A stretch of DNA of 64,000 bases, taken from VAZQ01 sp045811525 (GTDB lineage: Bacteria > Pseudomonadota > Alphaproteobacteria > Rhizobiales > Xanthobacteraceae). Below the pieces are notes generated by a model. The model ran no database searches. It saw only the letters and a program-made list of their open reading frames with translations, and was not told the origin of the DNA. Positions 33,282 through 42,048 of the stretch are shown one piece after another (the stretch's first letter is position 1; each line of letters begins with the position of its first letter). The stretch covers positions 56,889 to 120,888 of the forward strand of contig JBJMTV010000039.1 of assembly GCA_045811525.1 (NCBI GenBank), written 5' to 3'. Made by a program: the position numbers and the translations under genes.

Positions 33282-34934
33282 ATGGCCCGTCAATTCATCT
33301 ATCATATGCAGGGGCTGACCAAGGTCTATCCGGGCAACCGCAAGGTCTTGGAGAACGTCCATCTCTCCTTCTACCCGGAAGCCAAGATTGGCGTGCTGGG
33401 TGTGAACGGATCCGGTAAATCCACCTTGCTCCGCATCATGGCCGGACTCGACAAGGAGTATTCCGGCGAGGCTTGGGCGGCAGAAGGTGCGCGCGTCGGA
33501 TATCTCGAGCAGGAACCGCAGCTCGACGCCAGCAAGACCGTGCGTGAGAACGTGATGAACGGGGTGGCGCCGCAAAAGGCGATTCTCGACCGCTACAACG
33601 AGCTCGCGTCCAATTATTCCGACGAGACCGCTGATGAAATGACGGCGCTGCAGGATCAGATCGAGGCGAAAGGGCTGTGGGACCTCGATTCCAAGGTGGA
33701 TCAGGCCATGGACGCGTTGCGCTGTCCGCCCGACGAAGCGAACGTGTCGATGTTGTCCGGCGGCGAGCGGCGCCGCGTCGCGCTTTGCCGCTTGCTGCTC
33801 GAGCAGCCGGAGCTGCTGCTGCTCGATGAGCCGACCAACCACCTCGATGCCGAATCCGTGCATTGGCTGGAAGGCCATTTGCGCAGCTACCCTGGCGCAA
33901 TCCTCATTGTGACGCACGACCGCTACTTCCTCGACAATGTCACCGGCTGGATCCTGGAGCTCGATCGCGGCCGCGGCATACCCTACGAGGGCAACTACAC
34001 GGCTTGGCTCGCGCAAAAGCAGAAGCGCCTCGAGCAGGAAGGCCGCGAGGAGGAGGCGCGGCAGCGCACGCTTGCGCGCGAGCAGGAGTGGATCAGGGCC
34101 TCGCCACGCGCGCGCCAAGCCAAGTCCAAGGCGCGCTACCAGCGCTACGAGGAGCTCGTGAAAGAGGCGGCCGAGAAGACCGGACAGACCGCGCAGATCA
34201 TCATTCCGGTCGCCGAACGCCTCGGCCAGAACGTCGTGGATTTCGAGCGTCTCAGGAAAGGGTTCGGCGACAACCTTCTGATCGACGATCTTACCTTCAA
34301 GCTTCCGCCCGGCGGCATCGTCGGCGTAATCGGCCCGAACGGTGCGGGAAAGACGACGCTGTTCCGCATGATCACGGGGCAGGAGAAGCCGGATGCCGGC
34401 ACAATCCAGATCGGCGAGTCCGTGCATCTGGGCTATGTGGACCAGTCGCGCGATACGCTCGACGGCAAGAAGAACGTTTGGGAGGAAATCTCCAACGGAC
34501 AGGACATCATCCTGCTCGGGAAGCGGGAGGTGAACTCGCGCGCCTATTGTTCGAATTTCAACTTCAAGGGCGCCGACCAGCAGAAGAAGGTGGGCCAGTT
34601 GTCGGGCGGCGAAAGGAACCGGGTGCATCTTGCCAAGATGCTCAAGTCCGGCGCCAACTTGCTCCTCCTCGACGAGCCGACCAACGACCTCGACGTGGAC
34701 ACGTTGCGGGCGCTTGAGGAGGCGCTCGAGGACTTTGCCGGTTGCGCGGTTATCATCAGCCACGATCGCTGGTTTCTCGATCGCATCGCGACCCACATCC
34801 TCGCTTTCGAGGGTGAGAGTCATGTCGAGTGGTTCGAGGGTAATTTCCAGGATTACGAGAACGACAAAATGCGCCGCCTCGGCACTGATTCGACCATCCC
34901 GCACCGGATCAAGTACAAGAAGTTCTCGCGTTAG
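33282..34934 (+). CDS. ettA: Energy-dependent translational throttle protein EttA (ABC-F ATPase)
   Basis: 550 residues from the ATG at 33282 (AAAGGA upstream), matching the 555 of E. coli EttA almost end to end: MARQFIYHMQGLTKVYPGN, first Walker A GVNGSGKST, first signature LSGGERRRVALCRLLLEQ, LLLLDEPTNHLDAESVHWLE, the linker KARYQRYEELV, second Walker A GPNGAGKTT, second signature LSGGERNRVHLAKMLKSG and DEPTNDLDVDTLRALEEAL. EttA binds the ribosomal E site and gates the first peptide bond according to the ATP/ADP ratio. Followed after 93 bases by a Tam-like methyltransferase gene. Confidence 0.97.
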   Translation: MARQFIYHMQGLTKVYPGNRKVLENVHLSFYPEAKIGVLGVNGSGKSTLLRIMAGLDKEYSGEAWAAEGARVGYLEQEPQLDASKTVRENVMNGVAPQKAILDRYNELASNYSDETADEMTALQDQIEAKGLWDLDSKVDQAMDALRCPPDEANVSMLSGGERRRVALCRLLLEQPELLLLDEPTNHLDAESVHWLEGHLRSYPGAILIVTHDRYFLDNVTGWILELDRGRGIPYEGNYTAWLAQKQKRLEQEGREEEARQRTLAREQEWIRASPRARQAKSKARYQRYEELVKEAAEKTGQTAQIIIPVAERLGQNVVDFERLRKGFGDNLLIDDLTFKLPPGGIVGVIGPNGAGKTTLFRMITGQEKPDAGTIQIGESVHLGYVDQSRDTLDGKKNVWEEISNGQDIILLGKREVNSRAYCSNFNFKGADQQKKVGQLSGGERNRVHLAKMLKSGANLLLLDEPTNDLDVDTLRALEEALEDFAGCAVIISHDRWFLDRIATHILAFEGESHVEWFEGNFQDYENDKMRRLGTDSTIPHRIKYKKFSR

Positions 34935-35027
34935 CGCTCATTGCGCTCCGCCGATCCGGCCAGGCTGTGCCTGCGGTACTCGCTTTGTCTCGCGCACACT
35001 TTCTCTAAGCGGCCGGAGAACGCAGTG

Positions 35028-35801
35028 ATGGCTGAAGACTGGTCGGCGCGCCAATACCTCAGATTTGAGGATGAGCGTACGCGGCCGCCGCGCGACCTCC
35101 TCGCGCAGGTGCCGCTCACCGACCCAAGCCTCGTCGTCGATCTCGGCTGTGGACCCGGTAACTCCACCGAGCTTCTCATTGCGCGCTATCCGCAGGCCGA
35201 GGTGATCGGACTCGACTCCTCGCCTGACATGCTGCGTCAGGCGCGCGAGCGGTTGCCGAAATACACGTTCCTCGAGGGTGATCTCATCCAGTGGGAGCCC
35301 GGGCCGCGAACCAATCTCCTGTTCGCGAACGCCGTTTTTCAGTGGGTGCCAGAGCATCCCAAGGTGTTGCGGCGCTTGCTGCAGTCATTGCCGGCGGGTG
35401 GGGTGCTGGCCGTCCAAATGCCGGACAACACGATGGAGCCGGCACTTGTGGCGATGGAGGAGGTGGCGCGCGCCGGGCCTTGGGCGGAGGTGCTTGCGGC
35501 GGCGAATGCCGCACGCAACGATCTGCCAAGCCCGAGCGAGTACTACGATCTGCTGCGGCCGCACTGCTCGCAGCTCGACATCTGGCATACGGTTTATAAT
35601 CACGTCATGAACGGGGCGAGCGGCATCGTAGAATGGTTCAAGGGATCGGCTCTGCGGCCCTTCCTCGCGCCGCTCGCAGGCGATATGCGCAACGACTTCA
35701 CTGCCGAGTTTACCGCCCGCATCGCGCGCGCCTATCCGGCGCGCTATGACGGCAAGGCGCTGCTGCGATTTCCCCGCCTGTTCATTGTGGCTGTGCGCTG
35801 A
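35028..35801 (+). CDS. tam: Trans-aconitate 2-methyltransferase-like protein
   Basis: 257 residues from the ATG at 35028. Tam signatures: WSARQYLRFEDERTRPPRDL, VVDLGCGPGNSTELL (SAM motif I), GLDSSPDMLRQARERLP, LFANAVFQWVPEHPKVL and the tail LLRFPRLFIVAVR. The family methylates trans-aconitate, which inhibits the TCA cycle, though some members act on other carboxylates. The start chosen gives the standard MAEDWSARQY beginning. It may be co-transcribed with ettA. Confidence 0.93.
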   Translation: MAEDWSARQYLRFEDERTRPPRDLLAQVPLTDPSLVVDLGCGPGNSTELLIARYPQAEVIGLDSSPDMLRQARERLPKYTFLEGDLIQWEPGPRTNLLFANAVFQWVPEHPKVLRRLLQSLPAGGVLAVQMPDNTMEPALVAMEEVARAGPWAEVLAAANAARNDLPSPSEYYDLLRPHCSQLDIWHTVYNHVMNGASGIVEWFKGSALRPFLAPLAGDMRNDFTAEFTARIARAYPARYDGKALLRFPRLFIVAVR

Positions 35802-35980
35802 AGCTCGTGCCAGAGGTAGATGGTGCGCACGCCGCTCAGTGCGGCTTTGCGCACCCTACGGCGTCTCGTGCAATACCGCCTTGTAGGGTGCGCAAAGGTG
35901 CGAAGCGCCGTGCGCACCAGAGATTACAAACGCTGTCACAGTGCGTACCGTGCGCGCGGACGCGATGACACGAGCGCGCG
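35802..35980. other. Intergenic region between converging genes, mostly the nested inverted repeat
   Basis: 179 bases; 35821-35919 form a large nested inverted repeat described separately. The rest shows nothing. Confidence 0.5.
35821..35919. repeat. Nested inverted repeat (GTAGGGTGCGCAAAG element)
   Basis: Outer arms TGGTGCGCACG (35821-35831) and CGTGCGCACCA (35909-35919) enclose inner arms TTTGCGCACCCTAC (35846-35859) and GTAGGGTGCGCAAA (35883-35896), each pair exactly complementary. The GTAGGGTGCGCAAAGGTGCG core looks like a dispersed intergenic repeat seen in many proteobacteria. It lies between the converging tam-like and hpf-like genes, so it may also end both transcripts. Confidence 0.75.
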
Positions 35981-36565
35981 CTATGAGCTTTTCGCCTTCA
36001 CTCGCACTTTGATGGCGGTCGGTCCGGTGTCGCCGGTAGCCTCGACGTAGTGCACCTCGTCACCGCGCTTGAGCTTGTCGAAGTCGCCGCTCAGCAGCGA
36101 GTGGCGGTGAAAATAAAGCAGGCTTCCTTCCTTGGTCAGCAGAAACCCAAAATCCTGTGCCGGATCGATCTCGGCGACCTGTCCGAGAAACTGTTGCTCG
36201 GATTCGTGCAGCACGGCCTTGCTGCGGTCGTCGCGTTGATCCTTCAGGTCGAGCAATCGCCGTTCGGCAATGCGAAACGCCTCATTGATGGCCTTGTGCA
36301 AGTCGGGATGTTGGTACCGGCGGAGCAAGTGGTCGGGCTCATGGCTCACCACGAGATCCTTCCGGCCGGGAATGCCGAGCTCGATGTGCACCACCGGCGG
36401 GATCGTACCCGTGAGATCCTTAGCGCGCTGATCAATGCGAACGCGACAGGAATTCAGGCGGCCATAAAGCCGTTCGAGCTCGCCGACCCGGTCTCTGATC
36501 TCTTGCTCCGCCCAGTCAGAGCTCTCGATGTTATGAAAGGCGATTTCGAGGGGCACCTGCAGCAT
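35981..36565 (-). CDS. HPF/RaiA ribosome-hibernation domain fused to cold-shock domain
   Basis: 194 residues from the ATG at 36565 (MLQVPLEIAFHNIE). Residues about 1-105 form an HPF/RaiA-like domain (S30AE family): IESSDWAEQEIRDRVGELERLY, CRVRIDQ and the stretch ending INEAFRIAERRLLDLK. Residues about 126-190 form a cold-shock OB-fold: GQVAEIDPAQDFGFLLTKEG, LYFHRHSLL and LKRGDEVHYVEATGDTGPTA. The RNP-type aromatic pattern of CspA is changed (DFGFLL, LYFHRHS), so RNA or rRNA contact would be specialised. This fusion is common in alphaproteobacterial long-HPF-like proteins. It likely binds resting ribosomes. Divergent from a lytic transglycosylase gene. Confidence 0.87.
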   Translation of the reverse strand: MLQVPLEIAFHNIESSDWAEQEIRDRVGELERLYGRLNSCRVRIDQRAKDLTGTIPPVVHIELGIPGRKDLVVSHEPDHLLRRYQHPDLHKAINEAFRIAERRLLDLKDQRDDRSKAVLHESEQQFLGQVAEIDPAQDFGFLLTKEGSLLYFHRHSLLSGDFDKLKRGDEVHYVEATGDTGPTAIKVRVKAKSS

Positions 36566-36656
36566 GGTCGAGTTCCATATCTTTGGCGCTTTTGTCGTTT
36601 TCGGTCTCGTGTTAACGCCGGGCTCGCTCGAATCGTTGCAAACGAAAGAGGAGCCA

Positions 36657-37961
36657 ATGTCGCGGGCGGAGCACAACAGGGATAGAGCGCGAATGCATGG
36701 ATTTCGGACGTGGTCGGCTCTCGTCCTGATGGTGACGCTTGCAATCGGCGCTTTCGTTCAACTCGCTGCCGCCGCTCCCGACCCCGCCTTTCAGAAATGG
36801 CTGGAAGGTCTGTGGCCGCAGGCGCAGGCGCTTGGCGTCTCGCGCAAGACTTTCGAGATGGCGACGCGAGGACTGGTCCCCGATCTTTCCTTGCCCGATC
36901 TCGATCTGCCGGGGCAGAGCGGCGCTCCAGCGCGAGGACAGGCGGAGTTCCTGCAGACGCCGGCAGACTACCTGAAGGAGGCGAACATCGCGCGACTTGC
37001 CGAGCGCGCAAGGAAGCTTGCCGCCGAGCACAGCCGCACGCTTGCTGCGATCGAGCAGAGATTCGGGGTTCCGAGCAATGTGCTCCTTGCGATCTGGGGG
37101 CGCGAAACGGGGTTTGGCGGCTACAAGCTTCCCAAGAACGCGATCACCGTGCTTGCCACCCAGGCCTATTATGGCCGCCGCAAGGATATGTTTCGCCAAG
37201 AGCTCCTTTACGCGCTGCAGATGCTGGAGGAGGGTCATGTCAAGCTCGAGGACATGCGCAGCTCTTGGGGAGGAGCAATGGGCATGACCCAGTTTCTGCC
37301 GTCGGAGTTCTACAAACACGGCGTGGACTTCGATGGGGATGGCAAGAAGGATATCTGGAATTCGGTCCCGGATGCACTCGCTTCGGCGGCGCAGCAGCTC
37401 GTCGCCAAAGGCTGGCAACGCGGTGTGAGGTGGGCTTACGAGGTGCGTGCTCCGCAAGGGGTCGACTGCACGCTGGGCGTGCCGGAAATGACGCGTCCTC
37501 TCGGGGAGTGGCTCAAGCAAGGCTATCGGCTGTCCTATGACCGCAAGGCCAGCCCTGCCGAGCTTGCGGAGCCCGCTTCTCTGCTGCTGCCGGAGGGGAC
37601 CTATGGTCCGGCTTTCCTCACCTTGAAGAACTACTACGTCATCAAGGAATACAATTTCTCAGACCTGTACGTGCTCTTCGTCGGCCATCTGAGCGACCGC
37701 ATCGATGACCCGCGAGCGTTCGAAACGTCCTGGAGCAAGAACACGCAGCTGCGCACCTCGCAGGTCGAGCAGATGCAGCGGACCTTGACCAAGCTCGGGC
37801 TTTACAAGGACAAGATCGACGGCAAAGCCGGCATGCAGACTCGTGCTGCACTCGGCACGTATCAGAAGGCGCACCAATTGAAGGTTGACTGCTGGCCGAC
37901 AGCAAGTGTGCTGGACGATATGCAACGCCGCGCAGCCGTCGACGTTTCAGGACGCAAATGA
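36657..37961 (+). CDS. Lytic murein transglycosylase (MltB family) with C-terminal peptidoglycan-binding domain
   Basis: 434 residues from the ATG at 36657 with AGGAG just upstream. After a Sec signal (about residues 12-38, LVLMVTLAIGAFVQLAAAA) the SLT domain of MltB type runs about 50-330: FQKWLEGLWPQAQALGVS, catalytic Glu150 in WGRETGFGGYKLPKNA, SSWGGAMGMTQFLPSEFY and DFDGDGKKDIWNSVPDALAS. A PG_binding_1 domain (about 365-425, VEQMQRTLTKLGLYKDKIDG) follows. It cuts glycan strands with 1,6-anhydro ends. Confidence 0.95.
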   Translation: MSRAEHNRDRARMHGFRTWSALVLMVTLAIGAFVQLAAAAPDPAFQKWLEGLWPQAQALGVSRKTFEMATRGLVPDLSLPDLDLPGQSGAPARGQAEFLQTPADYLKEANIARLAERARKLAAEHSRTLAAIEQRFGVPSNVLLAIWGRETGFGGYKLPKNAITVLATQAYYGRRKDMFRQELLYALQMLEEGHVKLEDMRSSWGGAMGMTQFLPSEFYKHGVDFDGDGKKDIWNSVPDALASAAQQLVAKGWQRGVRWAYEVRAPQGVDCTLGVPEMTRPLGEWLKQGYRLSYDRKASPAELAEPASLLLPEGTYGPAFLTLKNYYVIKEYNFSDLYVLFVGHLSDRIDDPRAFETSWSKNTQLRTSQVEQMQRTLTKLGLYKDKIDGKAGMQTRAALGTYQKAHQLKVDCWPTASVLDDMQRRAAVDVSGRK

Positions 37962-37973
37962 TACGCGACAAAT

Positions 37974-38001
37974 GAAAAGGCCGACTCTCGCGAGCCGGCC
38001 T
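37974..38001 (-). terminator. Intrinsic terminator candidate for the minus-strand gene at 38030
   Basis: AGGCCG (37978-37983) pairs with CGGCCT (37996-38001), with an inner CTC/GAG stem and a TCGC loop. On the minus strand the stem is followed by TTTT (plus-strand AAAA at 37975-37978), the form of a Rho-independent terminator. It lies between converging genes. Confidence 0.7.
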
Positions 38002-38029
38002 CGACGCTAGAGCGTAATTGTTGGCCCGG

Positions 38030-38314
38030 TTAGCACGCCACGCGCCTTGGACGCATGACATAGGCGCCCATGCGCGGTGACCAGACCGGCTGCTCAACCA
38101 AGCAGGTGCGCGGCACAACGACGACCGGCGCGGGCTCGACGACATAGGCCGGCCGTGCGCTGGCGATGGCGGTGCCCAGAATTGCCCCGCCAACCAATCC
38201 GGTGGCGAGACCGACGCCGAAACCGCGGCCTTGGGCGGACGCGTCCATTGTGGAGCCCGCCATGGAAACGGCAAGCGTACCTGCTGCAACCAACGCAATG
38301 AGAGTCTTGTTCAT
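38030..38314 (-). CDS. Small exported glycine-rich protein
   Basis: 94 residues from the ATG at 38314. It has a Sec signal peptide (MNKTLIALVAAGTLAVSMA, cleavage near DASAQ), then GFGVGLATGLVGGAILGTAIA, a glycine-zipper-like segment that could insert in a membrane, and a Pro/Val-rich end with two cysteines (RTCLVEQPVW and RRVAC). Such short proteins are frequent in Hyphomicrobiales with no known role. A terminator-like hairpin follows. The next gene upstream (38577-38882) has a similar design. Confidence 0.75.
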   Translation of the reverse strand: MNKTLIALVAAGTLAVSMAGSTMDASAQGRGFGVGLATGLVGGAILGTAIASARPAYVVEPAPVVVVPRTCLVEQPVWSPRMGAYVMRPRRVAC

Positions 38315-38576
38315 GCAGAGTCTCCATGTGCGCTGGCCAGGGCCGAGCGCCGGAAGGTTTGCGATTTCAGAACAGCTCGGATGAGCCATAGCCCCCGATT
38401 GAGCCGAGCCAACCTATCCCGCCCAATTTGGCGGAATTTTGGTGAGGAAGCTCAATGATCATTGAAGGTTAGCCGTCGACCTTGCTGCAGCTCAAGGATC
38501 GCAGCAAGGCGAAGCGCCGGGGTCCGTATGGAGGCTCCTCGTTCTGCAGCTTAACCGCCGATGGCGCGAGGGCTCG
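38315..38576. other. Intergenic region between two small secreted-protein genes
   Basis: 262 bases without a supported gene. Probably the promoter of the 38030-38314 gene; nothing distinct seen. Confidence 0.35.
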
Positions 38577-38882
38577 TCAACATGCCCTCCCGCCCCAAAC
38601 TCGGCCCAGGCAGCTCCTGATAACGGGCTGCGGCGCCATATAAATGTCATAGGAGACCGGCCCCGGCTGGTAGAAGCGGTAGACCACGGGGGCCGGGGTG
38701 TAAAAGCCATAATGAGTGCCGTAGCAGGAGGGTGGGCCTGCCGGAAACGCCACGACAGCCGCGTTGCAGTTGCCTGCCACGGAAGGCCCCAACAGGCGGC
38801 CGCCAGCGTCCGCGCTGGTCGCCACCATAAGTACGGCCCCCATGCTGAGTGCGCTCGCGAGCGCGACCAGCGTCTGCTTCAT
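38577..38882 (-). CDS. Small exported Tyr/Pro-rich protein
   Basis: 101 residues with a signal peptide (MKQTLVALASALSMGAVLM, cleavage near SADA). The mature part has three or four cysteines (GNCNAAV, PSCYGTH, RSCLGRV, RAC) and aromatic/proline stretches (FYTPAPVVYRFYQPGP). Like its downstream neighbour it starts MxxTLxAL and ends in a C-terminal cysteine, so the two may be distant relatives or simply of the same type. Function unknown. Confidence 0.7.
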   Translation of the reverse strand: MKQTLVALASALSMGAVLMVATSADAGGRLLGPSVAGNCNAAVVAFPAGPPSCYGTHYGFYTPAPVVYRFYQPGPVSYDIYMAPQPVIRSCLGRVWGGRAC

Positions 38883-38997
38883 AACGTCACCTCACCCGAT
38901 CTCGTGAACAAGGTTACCAATTCATCAAGTGTCCACGCGGTCCGTGAAGGAAGGCTGAACATTTGAGAAAGACGATCCGAGAAAATGGAGGACCACC

Positions 38998-39999
38998 ATG
39001 ATCCGCATGGCGCGGCGAACCTTCATGACGAGCGGCGCGGCAGCACTTGCCACCGCAACCGAGCTGCTGCCGCCGTTCTGCATAGGAGCGCGCGCACAAT
39101 CTTCCGCAAGCTGGCCGACCAGGCCCGTGCGCTTCGTGGTGCCGCTTGCGGCAGGAGGCGGGTTGGACTTTGTCGCCCGCGTCGTGGCCGAGTACCTGTC
39201 GCGCTCGCTTGGCCTGCAGGTGGTGACCGAGAATCGCACAGGCGGGGGCGGGACCATCGCCTTTGAGACCGTGGCCAAGAGCCCACCGGACGGCTACTCG
39301 GCCCTGGTCACCAACGATAACATTGTCAGCGCCCCATACATCCTCAAGCTTCCCATGGACTACGGTAAGGACCTGGTCCCGGTCATTCAGCTGGCCCGGC
39401 AGCCGCTGGCTCTTGCGGTCCACCCCGCCCTGGGCGTGAGCTCGGTGGCCGAGCTCGTCCGCGTGCTGAAGGCGCGCCCGGGACAGGGATGCGCAACCTC
39501 TGGAGCGGGCTCGAATCAGCACGTGCTGCTTGAATGGTTCGCGTCGATGAGCGGCGTGCAGCTCGATCACGTGCCGTATCGCGGTGCCGGTCAGGCCATA
39601 AACGATCTTCTTGCCGGCCATGTCAGGATCGCGTTCTTGGGGCCCACTGCACTCATCCCGCACTTCCGCAGCGGCAGTGTGCTCATCCTTGCGCAGTCGG
39701 GCGCGACACGCTCGTCCAGCCTGGCGGAGGTCCCCACGTTGCAGGAGGCTGGGTTGCCGGGGATGGTGCTGGAGAGCTGGTACGGCGTGTTTCTGCCGGC
39801 CGGCACCCCGTCCGCCATCGTCTCCCGCCTCAACGGCGAGATCGCCAAGGCGCTCGCCGATGAAGCGAGCCGGGAGACGCTGCTCAAAACCGCGACCGAG
39901 CCAACAGGCGGCACGCCCGAGCAGTTTGCCCACATGATAAGCGAGGACTCGGAAAAGTATTCGCGGCTGGCTCAGGAGCTAAAATTCAGCATCAATTAG
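38998..39999 (+). CDS. TctC/Bug-family periplasmic binding protein with twin-arginine-like signal
   Basis: 333 residues, GGAGG before the ATG. The leader MIRMARRTFMTSGAAALATA has a twin-arginine-like start (ARRTFM), so Tat export is possible. Bug marks: WPTRPVRFVVPLAAGGGLDF, VVTENRTGGGGTIAFETVA, PDGYSALVTND, VPYRGAGQAINDLLAGHV and LAEVPTLQEAGLPG. The ligand loop reads PLAAGGGLD. It converges on a CMD gene; no permease genes near. Confidence 0.9.
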   Translation: MIRMARRTFMTSGAAALATATELLPPFCIGARAQSSASWPTRPVRFVVPLAAGGGLDFVARVVAEYLSRSLGLQVVTENRTGGGGTIAFETVAKSPPDGYSALVTNDNIVSAPYILKLPMDYGKDLVPVIQLARQPLALAVHPALGVSSVAELVRVLKARPGQGCATSGAGSNQHVLLEWFASMSGVQLDHVPYRGAGQAINDLLAGHVRIAFLGPTALIPHFRSGSVLILAQSGATRSSSLAEVPTLQEAGLPGMVLESWYGVFLPAGTPSAIVSRLNGEIAKALADEASRETLLKTATEPTGGTPEQFAHMISEDSEKYSRLAQELKFSIN

Positions 40000-40025
40000 C
40001 CTCAGCCCGGCGGCTGGGAAGCTGG

Positions 40026-40556
40026 CTAAGATTGCTGCGGTATCGGCACCTCGTGCACCTTCATCGCGAGTGCCACCGACGTGTAATAGCCGAGCAGGAC
40101 CAGGACTTCGGCAATTCCGTCGCGGCCGATTGCCTGCTCGATCGCGCCGAAATCCGCGTCGGAGAGCTTTTTGCCCGCGACCAGCGCGGTCGCAAAGCGA
40201 TGCACCGCGCTCTCGTGCGCGTCGGCAAGCTTGGGATCGCGACCGGCAAGGATCGCATCGATCGTTTCCTGGGAAAGCCCGGCGGCAAGCCCGGCCCGGA
40301 TATGCGCCTGCTTGACGTACTCGCCTTGCCAATGCTGCGCGATCACCAGGATTCCGATCTCCACTTCACGCTCGGACAAGGAAGAGCGCTTGTTCAGATA
40401 GGTGCCGATCTGCTCCATGCCGCTTGCCACGGGCGGACTGTGAATCCAGATCTTGTAAGGCCCGAGGATGCGGCCCCGCCCCGCCGTCAATTGCTCGAAT
40501 ATCTTGTTCTGTTCGGCGGTGAGCTTGTCGCTCGAGATTTCCTGGATGCGGTTCAT
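40026..40556 (-). CDS. Carboxymuconolactone decarboxylase family protein
   Basis: 176 residues from the ATG at 40556 (MNRIQEISSDKLTAEQNKIF). CMD domain: GPYKIWIHSPPVASGMEQIG, SLSEREVEIGILVIAQHW, QAHIRAGLAAGLSQETIDAI and a second half ALVAGKKLSDADFGAIEQAIG ... EVLVLLGYYTSVALAMK. No CXXC. This longer subgroup often stands beside LLM flavin monooxygenase genes, as here (next gene upstream, 82 bases apart), and may act on its product. Confidence 0.87.
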   Translation of the reverse strand: MNRIQEISSDKLTAEQNKIFEQLTAGRGRILGPYKIWIHSPPVASGMEQIGTYLNKRSSLSEREVEIGILVIAQHWQGEYVKQAHIRAGLAAGLSQETIDAILAGRDPKLADAHESAVHRFATALVAGKKLSDADFGAIEQAIGRDGIAEVLVLLGYYTSVALAMKVHEVPIPQQS

Positions 40557-40638
40557 ATACTGCCCCACGCTTTCTGCGTCACTGCAGGGAGCATATCGCA
40601 CGTGGCAGTGATAGTCGCAAACGTTGACTGATGGATGC

Positions 40639-41979
40639 CTATGCTGCGCTGTCTTGCGCAAAAAATCTGTTCACCGGGCGCGGCAGGCCCAAATGCTCGC
40701 GCAATGTCGTCCCTGCGTAATCCTTGCGGAAGAGGCCGCGGCGCTGCAGCTCGGGAATGAGCTTGTCGACCACAGCGTCGAGTCCACCGGGGAGGTCGGG
40801 AAATTGCACGGTGAAGCCATCGCTGCCCTCCGTCACCAGCCATTCCTCCATCTCGTCGGCGATGCTGCGCGGCGTGCCGATCATGGCAAGACCGGAATGG
40901 CCGCCGAGCCGCTGAGCGAGCTGCCGCACGGTCAGGTTCTCGCGCTTGGCGAGATCGATAGCGCGTTCCCGGCCGCTCTTCGACGCATTGGTCTCCGGGA
41001 TTTCCGGCAGCGGAGCATCCGGGTCGAGCTTCGAGGCATCATGTCCGAGCGCTATGGAAAGTGAGCCGATCGCGTTGGCGTAGTGCACGAGACTGTCGAG
41101 CTTGGCACGCTTTGCGCGCGCCTCCTCGACGGTGTCACTGACCACCACCATGCAGCCTGGCAGAATTTTTATGTGATCGCGTGAACGCCCGGCGCTTTCA
41201 GCGCGCGATTTCACGTCGGTGTAGAAGGCGCGAGCCGCAGCAAGATTGGGTTGCGCCGTGAAGACGGCCTCTGCCGTCTCAGCCGCAAGCTGCCGGCCCG
41301 CCTCTGATGCCCCCGCCTGCACGATCACCGGCCAGCCCTGGACAGGCCTTGCGATATTGAGCGGGCCACGCACGGACAGGTATTTGCCCTTGTGCTCGAG
41401 CACATGCATCTTCTCGGGATCGAAATAGATCCCGCTCTCCACATCATGAATGAAGGCATCGTCAGCCCAGCTGTCCCACAATCCTGTTACGACATCGTAG
41501 AACTCGCGGGCGCGGCGGTAGCGCTCGCCGTGCTCCATATGCTCGTCCATGCCGAAGTTGAGTGCAGCATCGGGATTGGATGTGGTGACGATGTTCCAGC
41601 CGGCACGGCCGCCGCTGAGATGGTCGAGCGAGGCGAAGCGGCGCGCGATGTGGTAGGGCGCGTCGAAAGTCGTCGACCCGGTTGCCACAAGGCCAATGCG
41701 TTCGGTCACCTGCGAGAGCGCCGCCAACAGCGTGAACGGCTCGAATGAGGTGGCCGTGTGGCTGCGCTTCAACGCATCCATTGGCATATTCAGCACGGCC
41801 ATGTGATCGGCCATGAAGAACGCGTCGAACTTGCCTTGCTCGAGCTTCTGCGCGAAGCGCTTGATGTGAGCGAAGTTGAAATTCGCATCGGCATAGGCGC
41901 CCGGGTAGCGCCACGCCCCCGTGTGCAGGCTGACCGGCCGCATGAAGGCGCCAAGTCGCAACTGCTTCGAGGCGGTCAT
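40639..41979 (-). CDS. NtaA/SnaA/DszA family FMN-dependent monooxygenase
   Basis: 446 residues from the ATG at 41979 (AGGGA eight bases upstream). The luciferase-like TIM barrel of the nitrilotriacetate/DszA group shows in RLGAFMRPVSLHTGAWRYP, DAFFMADHMAVLNMP, FEPFTLLAALSQVTERIGL, HIARRFASLDHLSGGRAGWN, TTSNPDAALNFG and GWPVIVQAGASEAGRQLAA. These enzymes use FMNH2 from a separate reductase to cleave C-N or C-S bonds or do Baeyer-Villiger oxidation on compounds such as NTA, EDTA or dibenzothiophene sulfone. No flavin reductase gene is in sight. A TctC gene lies upstream on the same strand and a CMD gene downstream, a likely uptake-and-cleavage set. Confidence 0.93.
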   Translation of the reverse strand: MTASKQLRLGAFMRPVSLHTGAWRYPGAYADANFNFAHIKRFAQKLEQGKFDAFFMADHMAVLNMPMDALKRSHTATSFEPFTLLAALSQVTERIGLVATGSTTFDAPYHIARRFASLDHLSGGRAGWNIVTTSNPDAALNFGMDEHMEHGERYRRAREFYDVVTGLWDSWADDAFIHDVESGIYFDPEKMHVLEHKGKYLSVRGPLNIARPVQGWPVIVQAGASEAGRQLAAETAEAVFTAQPNLAAARAFYTDVKSRAESAGRSRDHIKILPGCMVVVSDTVEEARAKRAKLDSLVHYANAIGSLSIALGHDASKLDPDAPLPEIPETNASKSGRERAIDLAKRENLTVRQLAQRLGGHSGLAMIGTPRSIADEMEEWLVTEGSDGFTVQFPDLPGGLDAVVDKLIPELQRRGLFRKDYAGTTLREHLGLPRPVNRFFAQDSAA

Positions 41980-42048
41980 CAGCACAGTCCCTGAATTATT
42001 GCGAGTTGATGGGTCACCGAGGGGTCGCTGATCGGCACGGCAAGCTGC

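Noticed and set aside
33234..34904. 556-residue open frame on the minus strand opposite ettA
   Set aside because: It mirrors a strongly conserved EttA gene frame and its translation is low in recognisable motifs, so it is a high-GC antisense artefact.
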